A stretch of 64,000 nt of DNA from positions 496,001-560,000 of the forward strand of contig NZ_JAHTLF010000025.1 in assembly GCF_024614185.1 (NCBI RefSeq). Direction: 5' to 3'. The position numbers and the translations under genes were made by a program. Position 1 is the first letter of the stretch. The number at the start of each line of letters is the position of its first letter. This DNA comes from Nocardioides carbamazepini. Lineage in GTDB: Bacteria; Actinomycetota; Actinomycetes; Propionibacteriales; Nocardioidaceae. The notes under the pieces were generated by a model that saw only the letters and a list, made by a program, of their open reading frames with translations, was not told where the DNA came from and made no database searches. Shown piece after piece: positions 32,337 through 40,987 of the stretch.

Positions 32337-33682
32337 GCACCCGACCCACGACCCGCCCGCCGCGCAGCGCCCGTCGCTGGGCCGCGGTGACCGGAGCCCT
32401 GGCGTTCGTCCTCTCCGGCTGCGGCCTGGGCGGCGGCATCTACGACGTGCCTCTGCCCGGTGGCGCCGATGTCGGCAACGACCCGATGACGATCACCGTC
32501 GACTTCACCGACGTGGTCGACCTCGTGCCGCAGAGCAGCGTCAAGGTCTCCAACATCGCCGTCGGCCGGGTCTCGGACATCGAGCTCAACCCCGACGGGC
32601 TCAGTGCCCGCGTCACGCTGGTGGTCCGCAACGACCTCGACCTGCCCGAGAACACCGGCGCCCGGCTGCAGCAGTCCTCGCTGCTGGGCGAGAAGTACAT
32701 CGCCCTGGTGCGCCCGTCCACCCCGGCCGGCGGGGGAGAGCTGCGTACGGGCTCCCACATCGGGCTCGCCGCGACCAGCCAGGTGGCCGAGGTCGAGCAG
32801 GTCCTCGGCGCCGTGTCGACCGTGCTCAACGGCGGCGCGGTCGGGAAGTTCCAGGAGATCTCCCGCGAGCTGCAGAAGGTCGCCGAGGGACGGCCCGAGC
32901 AGATCCGCGACTTCCTGCGCACCACACGGGTCTTCGTGGAGAGCCTCGACGCCCGCAAGGACGCGATCGCCTCCGCCCTCGACTCGCTCGCCGACCTGTC
33001 CGCGACGCTCGACGACGACAAGGACAAGATCGCCACGGCGCTGGAGGGGCTCAGCCCCGGCATGAAGGTCCTCGCCGAGCAGCGACCCCAGCTGGTGGCC
33101 ATGCTCACCTCGCTCGACCAGCTCAGCACGGTCACGATGCGGACCCTCGACGCCTCGAAGGAGGACATGATCGAGGACTTCCGGCTGCTCGAGCCGATCC
33201 TGAAGAACCTCGCCGCCGCCGGTGACGCGCTGCCCGAGTCGCTGCAGATCCTGCTGACCTACCCGTTCCCCGATGCCGTGCTCGGCACCATCAAGGGCGA
33301 CTACCTCAACGCCTTCGTGACGACCAACTACAGCTCGCTGCCGCCCGGCTGCGCCGCGATGGGCTGCCCGTGGTCCCAGCCCGGCTTCGACCTCACCGGC
33401 ATCGCGTCCGGGGGGCCGGCGCAGGCACAGCGGCACTCCTCCTCGGCATCGACGCCGCCCGCGACCGAGGGGACGCCCGCGGCCACGGAGTCGCCCTCGG
33501 GCACGCCGTCGTCGTCCCCGACGTCCGGGGCCTCGCCCTCGCCGTCGCTCCTGCCGCCGACGGACTCGCCGATCCCGGGCATCCCGGCGCCGACCCTGCA
33601 GGTGCCGAAGCCGACCGGCACACCGAGCCCGTCCGGTCCGACCGGCGCTCCGTCGTCCACTCCGACCACTACGGAGGACTGA
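32333..33682 (+). CDS. mceE: MceE lipoprotein subunit
   Basis: A 449-residue Mce lipoprotein: lipobox LSGC (Cys about residue 30) marks it as the LprK/MceE subunit. MCE domain about 50-125 (SSVKVSNIAVGRVSDIEL, LQQSSLLGEKYIALVRP), helical region to 330, then PPGCAAMGCPWSQP and a 90-residue tail almost entirely Pro/Ser/Thr/Ala/Gly. Such disordered tails may span the wall or be glycosylated. The stop shares a base with mceF (TGATG). Confidence 0.92.
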   Translation: MSTRPTTRPPRSARRWAAVTGALAFVLSGCGLGGGIYDVPLPGGADVGNDPMTITVDFTDVVDLVPQSSVKVSNIAVGRVSDIELNPDGLSARVTLVVRNDLDLPENTGARLQQSSLLGEKYIALVRPSTPAGGGELRTGSHIGLAATSQVAEVEQVLGAVSTVLNGGAVGKFQEISRELQKVAEGRPEQIRDFLRTTRVFVESLDARKDAIASALDSLADLSATLDDDKDKIATALEGLSPGMKVLAEQRPQLVAMLTSLDQLSTVTMRTLDASKEDMIEDFRLLEPILKNLAAAGDALPESLQILLTYPFPDAVLGTIKGDYLNAFVTTNYSSLPPGCAAMGCPWSQPGFDLTGIASGGPAQAQRHSSSASTPPATEGTPAATESPSGTPSSSPTSGASPSPSLLPPTDSPIPGIPAPTLQVPKPTGTPSPSGPTGAPSSTPTTTED

Positions 33683-34839
33683 TGCTCAACATCACCGCCA
33701 AGGCCAAGCTGTTCGTCTTCATGGCGCTCGCGATGGTGACCACCACCTTCCTCGCGGCGCAGTACGTCGGGCTGGACCGCTACGTCGGCGGCTACCGGAT
33801 CACCGTGGAGCTGTCCGAGGCCGGCGGCCTGTTCGACAACAGCGAGGTCACCTACCGCGGCGTCCCGGTCGGCCGGGTGGAGAGCCTGGTCGCCACCGAC
33901 GACGGTGCGCGCGCCGTCGTCCGGATCAAGCCGGGCTCGCCCGACATGCCGGCCGACGTCGAGGCGCGGGTCGTCAACCGCTCCGCGATCGGCGAGCAGT
34001 ACCTCGACCTGCGCGGCGGCCCCCTGGGCGGCGACAAGCTGGGCGAGGGCGACCGGCTCACGGTGGGCGCCAACGGGCTGCCGCCGTCGCTCGACGGGCT
34101 GCTGCGCAGCGGCCGGGACTTCGTGGCGTCCGTGCCCTCCGACGCGCTCACCACGGTCATCGACGAGACCTACGACCTCTCCCGCGGCAACGGGCAGCAC
34201 ATGGCCCGCCTGGTCGAGACCTCCTCCGAGTTCGCCCGCAGCGCGGACAAGCACTTCCTGGTCTCGGCCAGCCTGATCCGCAGCTCCGGCACGGTCCTGG
34301 CCACCCAGGAGGCCGCGGCCGAGAGCTTCCAGAGCTTCAGCAAGGACATGTCGCTGCTGGCTCACGCGCTCGCCGAGCAGAACGAGTCGTGGCGTCAGCT
34401 GATCGAGCAGACCCCGGCCGCCGCGCGCGAGCTGGGGGTTCTCTTCAAGACCGTCGGAGAGCCGCTCGGCGACCTGATGGGCAACCTGGTCTCGACCGCC
34501 CAGGTCTTCGGCACCAACGCCGCGGGGGTCAAGGAGACGCTCATCAAGCTGCCCGAGGGGATCAGCATCACCTATGCCGTGATGACCGCGAAGGGCCTGC
34601 GGATGGGCGTCACGCCCACCTTCTTCAACCCCCTGCCGTGTGTCACCGGCTATGGTGCGACCGAGTTGCGCCCCGGCCTGGACGTCAGTCCGGGCAAGCC
34701 GTTCAACACCGACGCCGGGTGCACGGCGCCCGCCGCGGGCGGCAACGTCCGCGGGCCGGGTGCGGTGCCGAAGGGCAAGCGGCCGGTGGGCGTGGACATG
34801 ACCGGCAGCCTGGAGGATCTCATGGGAGGGACGCCGTGA
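33682..34839 (+). CDS. mceF: MceF subunit
   Basis: A 385-residue Mce protein: membrane helix 8-30, MCE domain about 38-110 (SEVTYRGVPVGRVESLVA, NRSAIGEQYLDLRGG), helical region with TYDLSRGNGQHMARLVETSS, and an end with FNPLPCVTGYGATELRPG. As the last of the six Mce subunits it closes the hexamer set. RBS GGAGG lies before the TGATG junction. Confidence 0.9.
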   Translation: MLNITAKAKLFVFMALAMVTTTFLAAQYVGLDRYVGGYRITVELSEAGGLFDNSEVTYRGVPVGRVESLVATDDGARAVVRIKPGSPDMPADVEARVVNRSAIGEQYLDLRGGPLGGDKLGEGDRLTVGANGLPPSLDGLLRSGRDFVASVPSDALTTVIDETYDLSRGNGQHMARLVETSSEFARSADKHFLVSASLIRSSGTVLATQEAAAESFQSFSKDMSLLAHALAEQNESWRQLIEQTPAAARELGVLFKTVGEPLGDLMGNLVSTAQVFGTNAAGVKETLIKLPEGISITYAVMTAKGLRMGVTPTFFNPLPCVTGYGATELRPGLDVSPGKPFNTDAGCTAPAAGGNVRGPGAVPKGKRPVGVDMTGSLEDLMGGTP

Positions 34840-35507
34840 CGGACGGACCGGACGAGAGCACCGAGTCGTCGGAGGATCCCGTGGCCGACTCTGCGGGGGA
34901 CCCCGCGGAGGACGCTGCCGGCGAGTCGGCCGCCGCGCCGGAGCTCGACGGCCGTCCGTCGGTCGTCGTGCTGGGTGCGGACGACTCCGCGGCCACGTCG
35001 GGGCGCCTGCGCCTGGGGCGCTGGACGCTGGTCGTGCTCGCCGCCAGCATCGTCGCCGTGGTGGTGGCGTACCTGTCCTGGAGCAGGGCCGACGACGATC
35101 CCGCGCTGGCGCGGGCGGAGCTGCGTGACCTGGCCATCATCGAGGGCACGGCCGCGGTGGAGGCGATGAACTCGATGGACTACCGCGACGTGGAGGCGGG
35201 CCTGGAGGCCTGGCGCTCGGTCACGACGGGTGTGCTGCGCGACCAGCTGAGCGCGATCGCCGCCGACGAGCGGCAGCTCCTGGCCGACCAGGGCAAGATC
35301 GCCACCGGCCGCGTCGTGGAGGCCGCGCTCACCGAGCTGACCGACCGCACCGCGACGATGATCGCGGCGGTCGAGGTCACCGTCGCCGACAAGGACCCCG
35401 CTCAGGAGCCGACCGTCAAGCGGAACCGCTACAGCGCCGACCTCGTCCTGGTCGACGGCGACTGGCTGCTCGAGAACCTCGGACAGGTCCCGGTGGCGAC
35501 ATCATGA
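34836..35507 (+). CDS. Mce-associated membrane protein 1
   Basis: A 223-residue protein: an acidic, disordered N-terminal 55 residues, one membrane helix (WTLVVLAASIVAVVVAYLSW), then an extracytoplasmic NTF2-like domain (YRDVEAGLEAWRSVTTGVLR, RYSADLVLVDGDWLLENLG). This is the Mas/Tam-type accessory subunit usually encoded after mceF, thought to stabilise the Mce complex. GTG 34836 overlaps the mceF stop (GTGA). Confidence 0.88.
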   Translation: MTDGPDESTESSEDPVADSAGDPAEDAAGESAAAPELDGRPSVVVLGADDSAATSGRLRLGRWTLVVLAASIVAVVVAYLSWSRADDDPALARAELRDLAIIEGTAAVEAMNSMDYRDVEAGLEAWRSVTTGVLRDQLSAIAADERQLLADQGKIATGRVVEAALTELTDRTATMIAAVEVTVADKDPAQEPTVKRNRYSADLVLVDGDWLLENLGQVPVATS

Positions 35508-36034
35508 CGGTCATGACGCGATCCGCGAACCGCGCCTTGATCGCCCAGGCGCTCGCGCTGGTCGTCGCCGTCGTCCTGATCGGCGTCGCGGTGGTGCTGG
35601 GCCTGCGTGCGCAGTCCCTGCGTGACGACCCGGCCCTGGCCAACCGTGCCCAGCTCGACGACGCGGCGGTGCGTCAGGTGACGACCGAGGTGTCCCGCGG
35701 GCTCGCCCAGGTGTTCAGCTACGACTGGTCGCAGCCCGGCATCACCAAGGCGGCCGCCGACGAGCTGCTCTCCGGCCAGGCGCGCGAGGAGTACGACACC
35801 CTCTTCGCCAGTCTCCAGGAGCGTGCCCCCGACCAGAAGCTCACCCTGAGCACGCAGGTCCAGGTCGCCGGTGTCCAGCACCTCACCGAGACCAAGGCGA
35901 CCCTGCTGGTCTTCCTCGACCAGTCCAGCAGCCGTGCCGAGGACGAGGAGTCCTCGGTGTCGGCGGCTCAGCTGCGCGTGGAGGCCGAGCTCGACGGTCG
36001 GTCGTGGGTGATCACGGCCCTCAACCCCCTGTGA
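35504..36034 (+). CDS. Mce-associated membrane protein 2
   Basis: A 176-residue protein with one N-terminal membrane helix (about 14-33) and an exported NTF2-like domain (GLAQVFSYDWSQPGITKAAA, LLSGQAREEYDTLF, LTETKATLLVFLDQSSSR). It is the second Mas-type subunit, overlapping the first by ATGA. It ends the operon, 10 bp from a convergent XRE gene. Confidence 0.88.
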   Translation: MTVMTRSANRALIAQALALVVAVVLIGVAVVLGLRAQSLRDDPALANRAQLDDAAVRQVTTEVSRGLAQVFSYDWSQPGITKAAADELLSGQAREEYDTLFASLQERAPDQKLTLSTQVQVAGVQHLTETKATLLVFLDQSSSRAEDEESSVSAAQLRVEAELDGRSWVITALNPL

Positions 36035-36044
36035 GGGGCGGGGC

Positions 36045-36338
36045 TCAGCCGCCCTGGGTCAGATCGGGCGCCCAGACGGGGAGCAACGAGCTGAGGGACA
36101 CGCCCAGCGCCTGACTCAGGGCCAGGGCGTTGCGCATGCTCATGTTCGCCGGCGAGCCGGGCTTCGACTCGCCCTTCTCGTACTGGCGATAGGTGTTGGC
36201 GGCGATCCCGGCGCGTTGCGCCACACGCTCCTGGCTCAGCCCGGACTCGTGGCGGGCGCGTTGGAGGTTGACGCCGAGCTCGCGGACGAAGGCGTCCCAG
36301 GAATGGTCGGCAGGCGAGGAGGACACGGGGTCAAGCAT
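36045..36338 (-). CDS. XRE-family helix-turn-helix regulator (copy 2)
   Basis: A 97-residue single-domain XRE regulator: LGVNLQRARHESGLSQERVA, AGIAANTYRQYEKGESKPG, LALSQALGVSLSSLLPVW and the end APDLTQGG. It is a paralog of the protein at 11236-11517, with the same KGESKPG turn and DLTQG end. ATG 36338 is preferred; a GTG at 36356 is also in frame. It is divergent from the DUF6907-like gene at 36494, like copy 1. Confidence 0.87.
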   Translation of the reverse strand: MLDPVSSSPADHSWDAFVRELGVNLQRARHESGLSQERVAQRAGIAANTYRQYEKGESKPGSPANMSMRNALALSQALGVSLSSLLPVWAPDLTQGG

Positions 36339-36349
36339 GCAGCGAATCA

Positions 36350-36380
36350 CCGACACAGGTGTACATACTGGTATGTGGAT
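36350..36380. promoter_or_regulatory. Divergent regulatory region of XRE/DUF6907-like pair 2
   Basis: ACACAGGTGT at about 36354-36363 and CATACTGGTATGTGG at about 36365-36379; read from the XRE side these are CCACATACCAGTATG then ACACCTGT, matching elements at 11154-11200. The stretch is AT-rich, consistent with promoter and operator. Confidence 0.5.
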
Positions 36381-36493
36381 ATCTGGTGGTCGGGGCGTCC
36401 TGTGGACAACGTCCGGTCGACGGCGGCAGCTGTCGGGGCTGGTTCCTAGTCTCCAGAGACCGTCATCATCCGCTCGGACTCCGGAGGCAGATC

Positions 36494-36865
36494 ATGGAGA
36501 GCTCGCGCCCCACCTGGCTCGATGAGCCGTGCCCGCCGTGGTGCCTCCGGGAGCACGACGAGGACGACCACCCGGAGGACCGGGAGCACCGCGGCGCGGC
36601 GATCGACGTGGCGGTGGTTGCCACGGGTGAGGATGCTGTACCCGTGACCGACGCACTGAGCCACCTCGACCTCGTCGTCCAGCTCCACCGCCGGGTCGGC
36701 GGACCGGAGGAGTGGGTCAGCATCGAGCCGGCCGAGGCGCGGCAGCCCCGATTGGCGCTCACGCGCGGGTCGGCCCGTGCCCTCGTGGCGGCCCTGCACC
36801 GCGTCGACGGTCACCCGGGACCGGGGTCCCTGGTCGAGATCGCGGACGATTTGTCACCTGGATGA
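36494..36865 (+). CDS. DUF6907-like small protein with CPxWC motif (copy 2)
   Basis: A 123-residue paralog of the protein at 10738-11067: PTWLDEPCPPWCLREHDEDD with the CPxWC and His, then LVVQLHRRVGGPEEWVSIEP and PRLALTRGSARALVAALHR. ATG 36494 is preceded by CCGGAGGCAGATC, nearly the same leader as copy 1. The stop codon lies inside the regulatory repeat at 36851-36868. Predicted zinc-binding partner of the divergent XRE protein; function unknown. Confidence 0.75.
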   Translation: MESSRPTWLDEPCPPWCLREHDEDDHPEDREHRGAAIDVAVVATGEDAVPVTDALSHLDLVVQLHRRVGGPEEWVSIEPAEARQPRLALTRGSARALVAALHRVDGHPGPGSLVEIADDLSPG

Positions 36866-36868
36866 CAA
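36851..36868. promoter_or_regulatory. TTGTSA-N6-TSACAA site (perfect palindrome) before PucR 2
   Basis: TTGTCA-CCTGGA-TGACAA, overlapping the last codons of the DUF6907-like gene and 65 bp upstream of GTG 36933. It has the same arms as the site before mce. Confidence 0.7.
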
Positions 36869-36932
36869 CTGACGACATCTGCCCGGAGCGCGTCGGCCGC
36901 GCGTGAGGAACGATCAGGACAGGAGTGAGACT

Positions 36933-38210
36933 GTGACCGGTGACACTGAGCGTCCAGGGGGAGGCGGTGATCAGAGGGAGGGTGCCGTGCCGGATGCAGC
37001 GATGCAGATGGACTCCTCGGAGACAGCCCGGCTCGTCCTTCCATCTGTCCGCCGCCGACTGCCACGCATCGCCCAGCAGGTCACCGAGGAGATCCGGACC
37101 ACGGTTCCCGGCTTCGCCGACAGCGACCATCGACAACAGCTGGTCTCTACGGCCGTCAACAGTGCGGCCGCCTACTTCCTGGGCAGCGCGTTGGGCGAGC
37201 CGGTGTCCTCGATGGCCTCCGACGACCTGTTCCGCAAGATGGGCTTCCGCGAGGGCGGGCTCGGCGCGGACCTCTCCTCCCTGGACAGTGCGGTGCGGGT
37301 CGCCGCCGGCACCTACTGGGCCGAGATCCGGGTGGAGGCCGCCCGGCTGGGCGTCTCGCCGTACGCGCTGGAGGACCTTCGCGACGCCCTCGACGTCTAT
37401 GTCGACCACCTGCTCGCCCAGGCGCGCCAGGGCCACGTCGCCGGCAGCGCCGCGCGCGAGCAGGACAGCGGGCTCGCCCGGCGCCGGCTCGTCGACGGGC
37501 TGCTTGCCGGCGCGGACCCCGACGACATCGTGGCGTACGCCGAGGTGGCGCTCTGGCCACTCCCGCCGCTGCTGGTCGTGGCGGCCGTCGAGCTGCCGGG
37601 GGGTGCGCGCCTCGACCCGAGTGTGCTTCCCTCCTCTGTGCTGTGCCGGACCGCATCGGGGCGGGCCGCATTGATCACGAGCGAGGACGTCATGACGGAT
37701 GCGATCGCCACCGTCAGGAGCCAGCTGCCCGCGGCGCGGTTCGCGGTCTGCTGGCCGGTGGAGGCGCGCGACGCGCCCGCGGCCTACCGCTGGACCCAAC
37801 GCGCGCTGGCGCTGGCGAGCAAGGGGATCCTCCCCGCTCGTCCGGTCCTCGACTGCCGGGCCTACCGCACCGAGATCTGGCTCCACGCCGAGCCCGTCAT
37901 GCGTCGCCAGCTCGCGCAGGAGCTGCTCCAGCCCCTGCTGGAGGAGACGCCCAACTCCCGCGAGATCCTGTCCGAGACGCTGCTGGTGTGGCTGGAGACC
38001 CGCGACAGCGCCCCGGCGATCGCGGCACGACTGGGGGTCCATCCGCAGACCGTGCGCTATCGCTGGCGCCGCATCAACCAGCTCTTCGGTGAGGCGCTGC
38101 ACGACCCGGAGTACGTCGTCCAGCTGACCCTTGTCCTCAAGGCCAGCATCGCGCTCTGGGTCGCGGGTGATCAGAGCGACTTCGAGCGATACTCGGGACG
38201 CGTTCAGTGA
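36933..38210 (+). CDS. PucR/CdaR-type transcriptional regulator 2
   Basis: A 425-residue paralog of regulator 1: helical RsbRD-like N-terminal domain, central CdaR-type domain, and C-terminal PucR helix-turn-helix (LSETLLVWLETRDSAPAIAA, LGVHPQTVRYRWRRINQLFG). GTG 36933 follows AGGAG; an upstream GTG at 36903 has no ribosome site. A perfect palindromic site of the proposed regulon lies just upstream. The next gene, a P-type ATPase-like protein, overlaps its stop (GTGA). Confidence 0.88.
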   Translation: MTGDTERPGGGGDQREGAVPDAAMQMDSSETARLVLPSVRRRLPRIAQQVTEEIRTTVPGFADSDHRQQLVSTAVNSAAAYFLGSALGEPVSSMASDDLFRKMGFREGGLGADLSSLDSAVRVAAGTYWAEIRVEAARLGVSPYALEDLRDALDVYVDHLLAQARQGHVAGSAAREQDSGLARRRLVDGLLAGADPDDIVAYAEVALWPLPPLLVVAAVELPGGARLDPSVLPSSVLCRTASGRAALITSEDVMTDAIATVRSQLPAARFAVCWPVEARDAPAAYRWTQRALALASKGILPARPVLDCRAYRTEIWLHAEPVMRRQLAQELLQPLLEETPNSREILSETLLVWLETRDSAPAIAARLGVHPQTVRYRWRRINQLFGEALHDPEYVVQLTLVLKASIALWVAGDQSDFERYSGRVQ

Positions 38211-39268
38211 ACCTCGTGATCGTGCTCATCGTCCTGATCCCGGCGATGGTCGCCCTGCTGCCGCTGCCGGGGTGGCTGGCCCTGCGGCGCTCGCGGCAGC
38301 AGGGTGTCGAGTTCCGGGACCTCGCCGCGCTGCAGGCGGCGCGGGGGGTGGACACCGTCCTCCTCGACCGCTGGGGCACGGTCACCACCGGCGAGCTCGT
38401 GGTCAGCGACATCGATCCCATCGAGGACGGCAACGAGCGCAACCTGCGGTGGTTCGCGGCCGCGCTCGAGCATGCCGCCGACGACCATCCGGTGGCGCGC
38501 GCGATCGCCCGCCTCGCCGGTCCGGGACGCCTCACGGGGGTCGAGTCCTTCCCCGGTCGCGGCATCAGCGGGGCGGTGGACCGCCATCCGGTCCGGGTGG
38601 GCAGCCCCGGCTGGCTGGGCATGGAGGCCCGCGACGGCCTGGGGAAGACCATCGGCGTCGAGGTCGATCACCGCCCTTTCGGCTACCTGACGGTGACCGA
38701 CCAGGTCCGCGCCGACGCGGCGCTGGCGGTCGCCCGGCTGCGGGCCGCGGGGATCCAGCCGATCCTGCTCTCCGACGGCACCGCCCTCGACACCGAGCAC
38801 CTGGCGCAGGCCTGCGGGATCGACAAGTGGCTCCTCGGCAAGGACCCCGCCCACCGGGAGGAGCTGGTCCGGGAGCAGCGCGGCCGCGGGCACACCGTTG
38901 CCCTGGTCGCGCGCGACGACGGCAATGCGGCGGCGCTCGCCGCGGCCGACCTCGCGTTCACCGATGCCGCTCCGGCGGTCGACGCGGAGACCGGCGCGGA
39001 GGCGGGCGCGGAGGCGGGGCCAGTCCCGCACGCGCGCCTGGTCGACCTGGACGCGCAGCGGGTCGCGCACGCCCTCGAGCTCGCCCGCGCCCTGCCGGGC
39101 GTCGTGGCACGGACCCGGATCGCCGGCCTCCTGATCACCGGCGTCGGCGCCCTGCTCGCCGGCCTCGGCCGACTGAACCTCGCCGGCGCCATCGGCTGCG
39201 CCGCCCTCGGCGCCCTCGTCGTCGCCGTGGTGGCGGTGTGGTCGTTGGAGCGCCGCCGGCTCAGCTGA
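38207..39268 (+). CDS. Degenerate, truncated P-type ATPase-like membrane protein
   Basis: A 353-residue protein with one N-terminal membrane helix, the cytoplasmic P/N domains of a P1B-type ATPase and two C-terminal helices. The phosphorylation motif DKTGTLT reads DRWGTVTTG (Asp kept). The N-domain HP motif is present as HPVARAI, and GRGISGAV follows. TGD reads LLSDG, and GDGxND reads VARDDGNAAAL, so the hinge Asp residues are disturbed. The six core membrane helices and the ion-binding CPx are missing. It cannot transport ions by itself; a regulatory or vestigial role is inferred. Translationally coupled to PucR 2. Confidence 0.75.
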   Translation: MNLVIVLIVLIPAMVALLPLPGWLALRRSRQQGVEFRDLAALQAARGVDTVLLDRWGTVTTGELVVSDIDPIEDGNERNLRWFAAALEHAADDHPVARAIARLAGPGRLTGVESFPGRGISGAVDRHPVRVGSPGWLGMEARDGLGKTIGVEVDHRPFGYLTVTDQVRADAALAVARLRAAGIQPILLSDGTALDTEHLAQACGIDKWLLGKDPAHREELVREQRGRGHTVALVARDDGNAAALAAADLAFTDAAPAVDAETGAEAGAEAGPVPHARLVDLDAQRVAHALELARALPGVVARTRIAGLLITGVGALLAGLGRLNLAGAIGCAALGALVVAVVAVWSLERRRLS

Positions 39269-39287
39269 CCTCGCTGGGGGGCCTGTC

Positions 39288-39887
39288 TCAGATGATGCCG
39301 GCCGCCTCGGCCACCTCGCGGTAGGCGGCGGCCAGCGACGCGACCGTCTCGTGGGCGTTGAGGCCGCTCGGGTTCGGCACGACCCACAGCTCGGCACCGG
39401 CCCACAGGTCGTCCAGGGGCTCGGGTTGGCGGCCTGGCGTGGCCTTGGGCAGACCGAAGGCGGTGCGGTACGCCGTGATGCCGGCGATGGCCACGACCTT
39501 CGGCCGCGTACGGGCGACGAGCTCGGTCAGCCGGACGCCGCCCGCCCGCAGCTCCTCGGCGCTCAGCTCCGAGGCCTTCGCAGTGGCGCGGTGCACCACA
39601 TTGCTGATCCCGATCCCACGCTCGCGCATCATCGTGCGCTCCGCGTCGCCCATCCCGTCGGCCGGGTCGACCGGCTCGGTGATCACCCCGCCGAGCAGCA
39701 GCGCCGGATAGAACCGGTTGCCCGGATGCGCGAAGTGGGTCTGCGTCGCGGCGGTCCACAGGCCCGGGTTGATGCCGACGAAGAGCAGCTTCAGCTGCTG
39801 GCCGGGCGCGTTCGGGAGCAGGTCGGGGACCTCGGCGTCGCGGAAGGACTCCAGCTCGGCCCGGGAGAAGGTACGACGGCGGCTCAC
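39288..39887 (-). CDS. mug: G/U mismatch-specific uracil-DNA glycosylase
   Basis: A 199-residue Mug/TDG-family glycosylase that removes uracil or ethenocytosine opposite guanine. Motif 1 is seen as LLFVGINPGLWTAATQTHFA with HPGNRFYPALL. The intercalation-loop region is VVPNPSGLNAHET. GIGISNVVHRATAKASELS and KVVAIAGITAYRTAFG complete the fold. GTG 39887 is preferred; the frame extends upstream into the hairpin at 39902-39954, which is unlikely to be coding. Confidence 0.92.
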   Translation of the reverse strand: MSRRRTFSRAELESFRDAEVPDLLPNAPGQQLKLLFVGINPGLWTAATQTHFAHPGNRFYPALLLGGVITEPVDPADGMGDAERTMMRERGIGISNVVHRATAKASELSAEELRAGGVRLTELVARTRPKVVAIAGITAYRTAFGLPKATPGRQPEPLDDLWAGAELWVVPNPSGLNAHETVASLAAAYREVAEAAGII

Positions 39888-39901
39888 GTCAGGAATCTTG
39901 T

Positions 39902-39954
39902 CATCGTCGTGTGGATCTGGTCGCACCAGGCGCGACCAGATCCACACGACGATG
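39902..39954 (-). terminator. 23-bp perfect inverted repeat, terminator of the 39963 gene
   Basis: Arms 39902-39924 and 39932-39954 are perfectly complementary, loop ACCAGGC. It lies 9 bp beyond the stop of the reverse-strand gene ending at 39963 and just upstream of mug, so it should separate the two transcripts. Confidence 0.8.
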
Positions 39955-39962
39955 GCTGTGGG

Positions 39963-40943
39963 TCAGCACCGGGGGCAGCTGGTGCTCCGGCCGGTCCAAC
40001 CCCGCTGGTTGAGCAGTTGGCCGATGCTCCACGCCGTGTGGCACTGGCTGCCGAAGACCTGGCCCCAGCCGAGGCGTACGGTTTCGCGCCCGGCCACCGC
40101 GGCGTCGAGGTCGCGGGCCAGATCGCGGTCACGGTTCCGGATGCCGGAGTGGTGCAGCCGACCGTCCAGCTCGACGATCAGTCCGAAGGCGACGTACACG
40201 ACATCGCGGTAGACCGTGCCCTTGGCCGACTCCATCACCTGGCGAGCGGCGATCGGCAAGCCATGGGCCTGCTCCACGCGGTGGAGATAGCCGTGCTCGA
40301 GGGTGGAGCACGTCCCGGCTCCGGCATCGGCCACGACCTGGGTGAGGAAGGCCCGGCGGCGGATTCGGGTACGGCCTGCCAGCGCTGCCGAGAGCGTCGA
40401 CGCGCTCAGCTGACGGCCACCGATCGCGTCGGTGATGACGGCCACGGCGTCCATGTCGTTCGCCGCCGCGGCAGCAAGGTCCAAGGCCCACTGCGCCGGC
40501 AGCTGGCGGGGCGGAGAGGTCGTCCAGTCCACGTCGTGGGGGAACCGGCGGGACCGGCGTACGTCGATGCCCGGGACGCGGAGGCTGCGGGTCCAGTCGA
40601 CGACGACCTCGATCGGACGATGGTCGTCGGCACTCCGGCGCCGCCGCGCGTCTGCGGCCCGGGCAGCCGAGGCCGCTCGCAGGCCGGCTGGCCAGCACGC
40701 GAGCACCGCGGCCCACGACCGCTGGTGCCAGCTGAGGGGACCGGTCTGGTCGGCGTACACGCCGTCGTGGACGCTCGTCAGCTCACGTCGCCTGATCAGC
40801 CGCGCGATGTCGTTGGGGGAACAGCCCAGCTCGAGCAGCTGCGCGCGGCGGATCAGCCCCGCCTGCTCCTCGCGGATCTGCGCCGCGAGTTGGTCCCTGC
40901 CGTCCACGACCACGACTCTGGTCGGGCTCTTCCCCCGCTGCAA
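39963..40943 (-). CDS. AbiEi-like winged-helix plus DUF559-like protein (second copy)
   Basis: A 326-residue protein with the same build as the one at 291-1271: N-terminal helix-turn-helix-like part (GLIRRAQLLELGCSPNDIAR), VYADQTGPLSWHQRSWAAVL, and C-terminal DUF559-like core (YRDVVYVAFGLIVELDGRLH, then DLARDLDAAVAGRETVRLGW). The acidic pair in VELDG is kept. TTG 40943 is the longest start; GTG 40913 or 40907 are possible. It is divergent from the methyltransferase gene with 44 bp between starts. Confidence 0.7.
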   Translation of the reverse strand: MQRGKSPTRVVVVDGRDQLAAQIREEQAGLIRRAQLLELGCSPNDIARLIRRRELTSVHDGVYADQTGPLSWHQRSWAAVLACWPAGLRAASAARAADARRRRSADDHRPIEVVVDWTRSLRVPGIDVRRSRRFPHDVDWTTSPPRQLPAQWALDLAAAAANDMDAVAVITDAIGGRQLSASTLSAALAGRTRIRRRAFLTQVVADAGAGTCSTLEHGYLHRVEQAHGLPIAARQVMESAKGTVYRDVVYVAFGLIVELDGRLHHSGIRNRDRDLARDLDAAVAGRETVRLGWGQVFGSQCHTAWSIGQLLNQRGWTGRSTSCPRC

Positions 40944-40987
40944 CCGATCTCGCGCCGGCCTGTGGACGACGTGCGAGGATCGGCGCC

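Noticed and set aside
38207..39268. Functional heavy-metal P-type ATPase
   Set aside because: Core membrane helices and metal-binding CPx are missing, and TGD and GDGxND motifs are altered.
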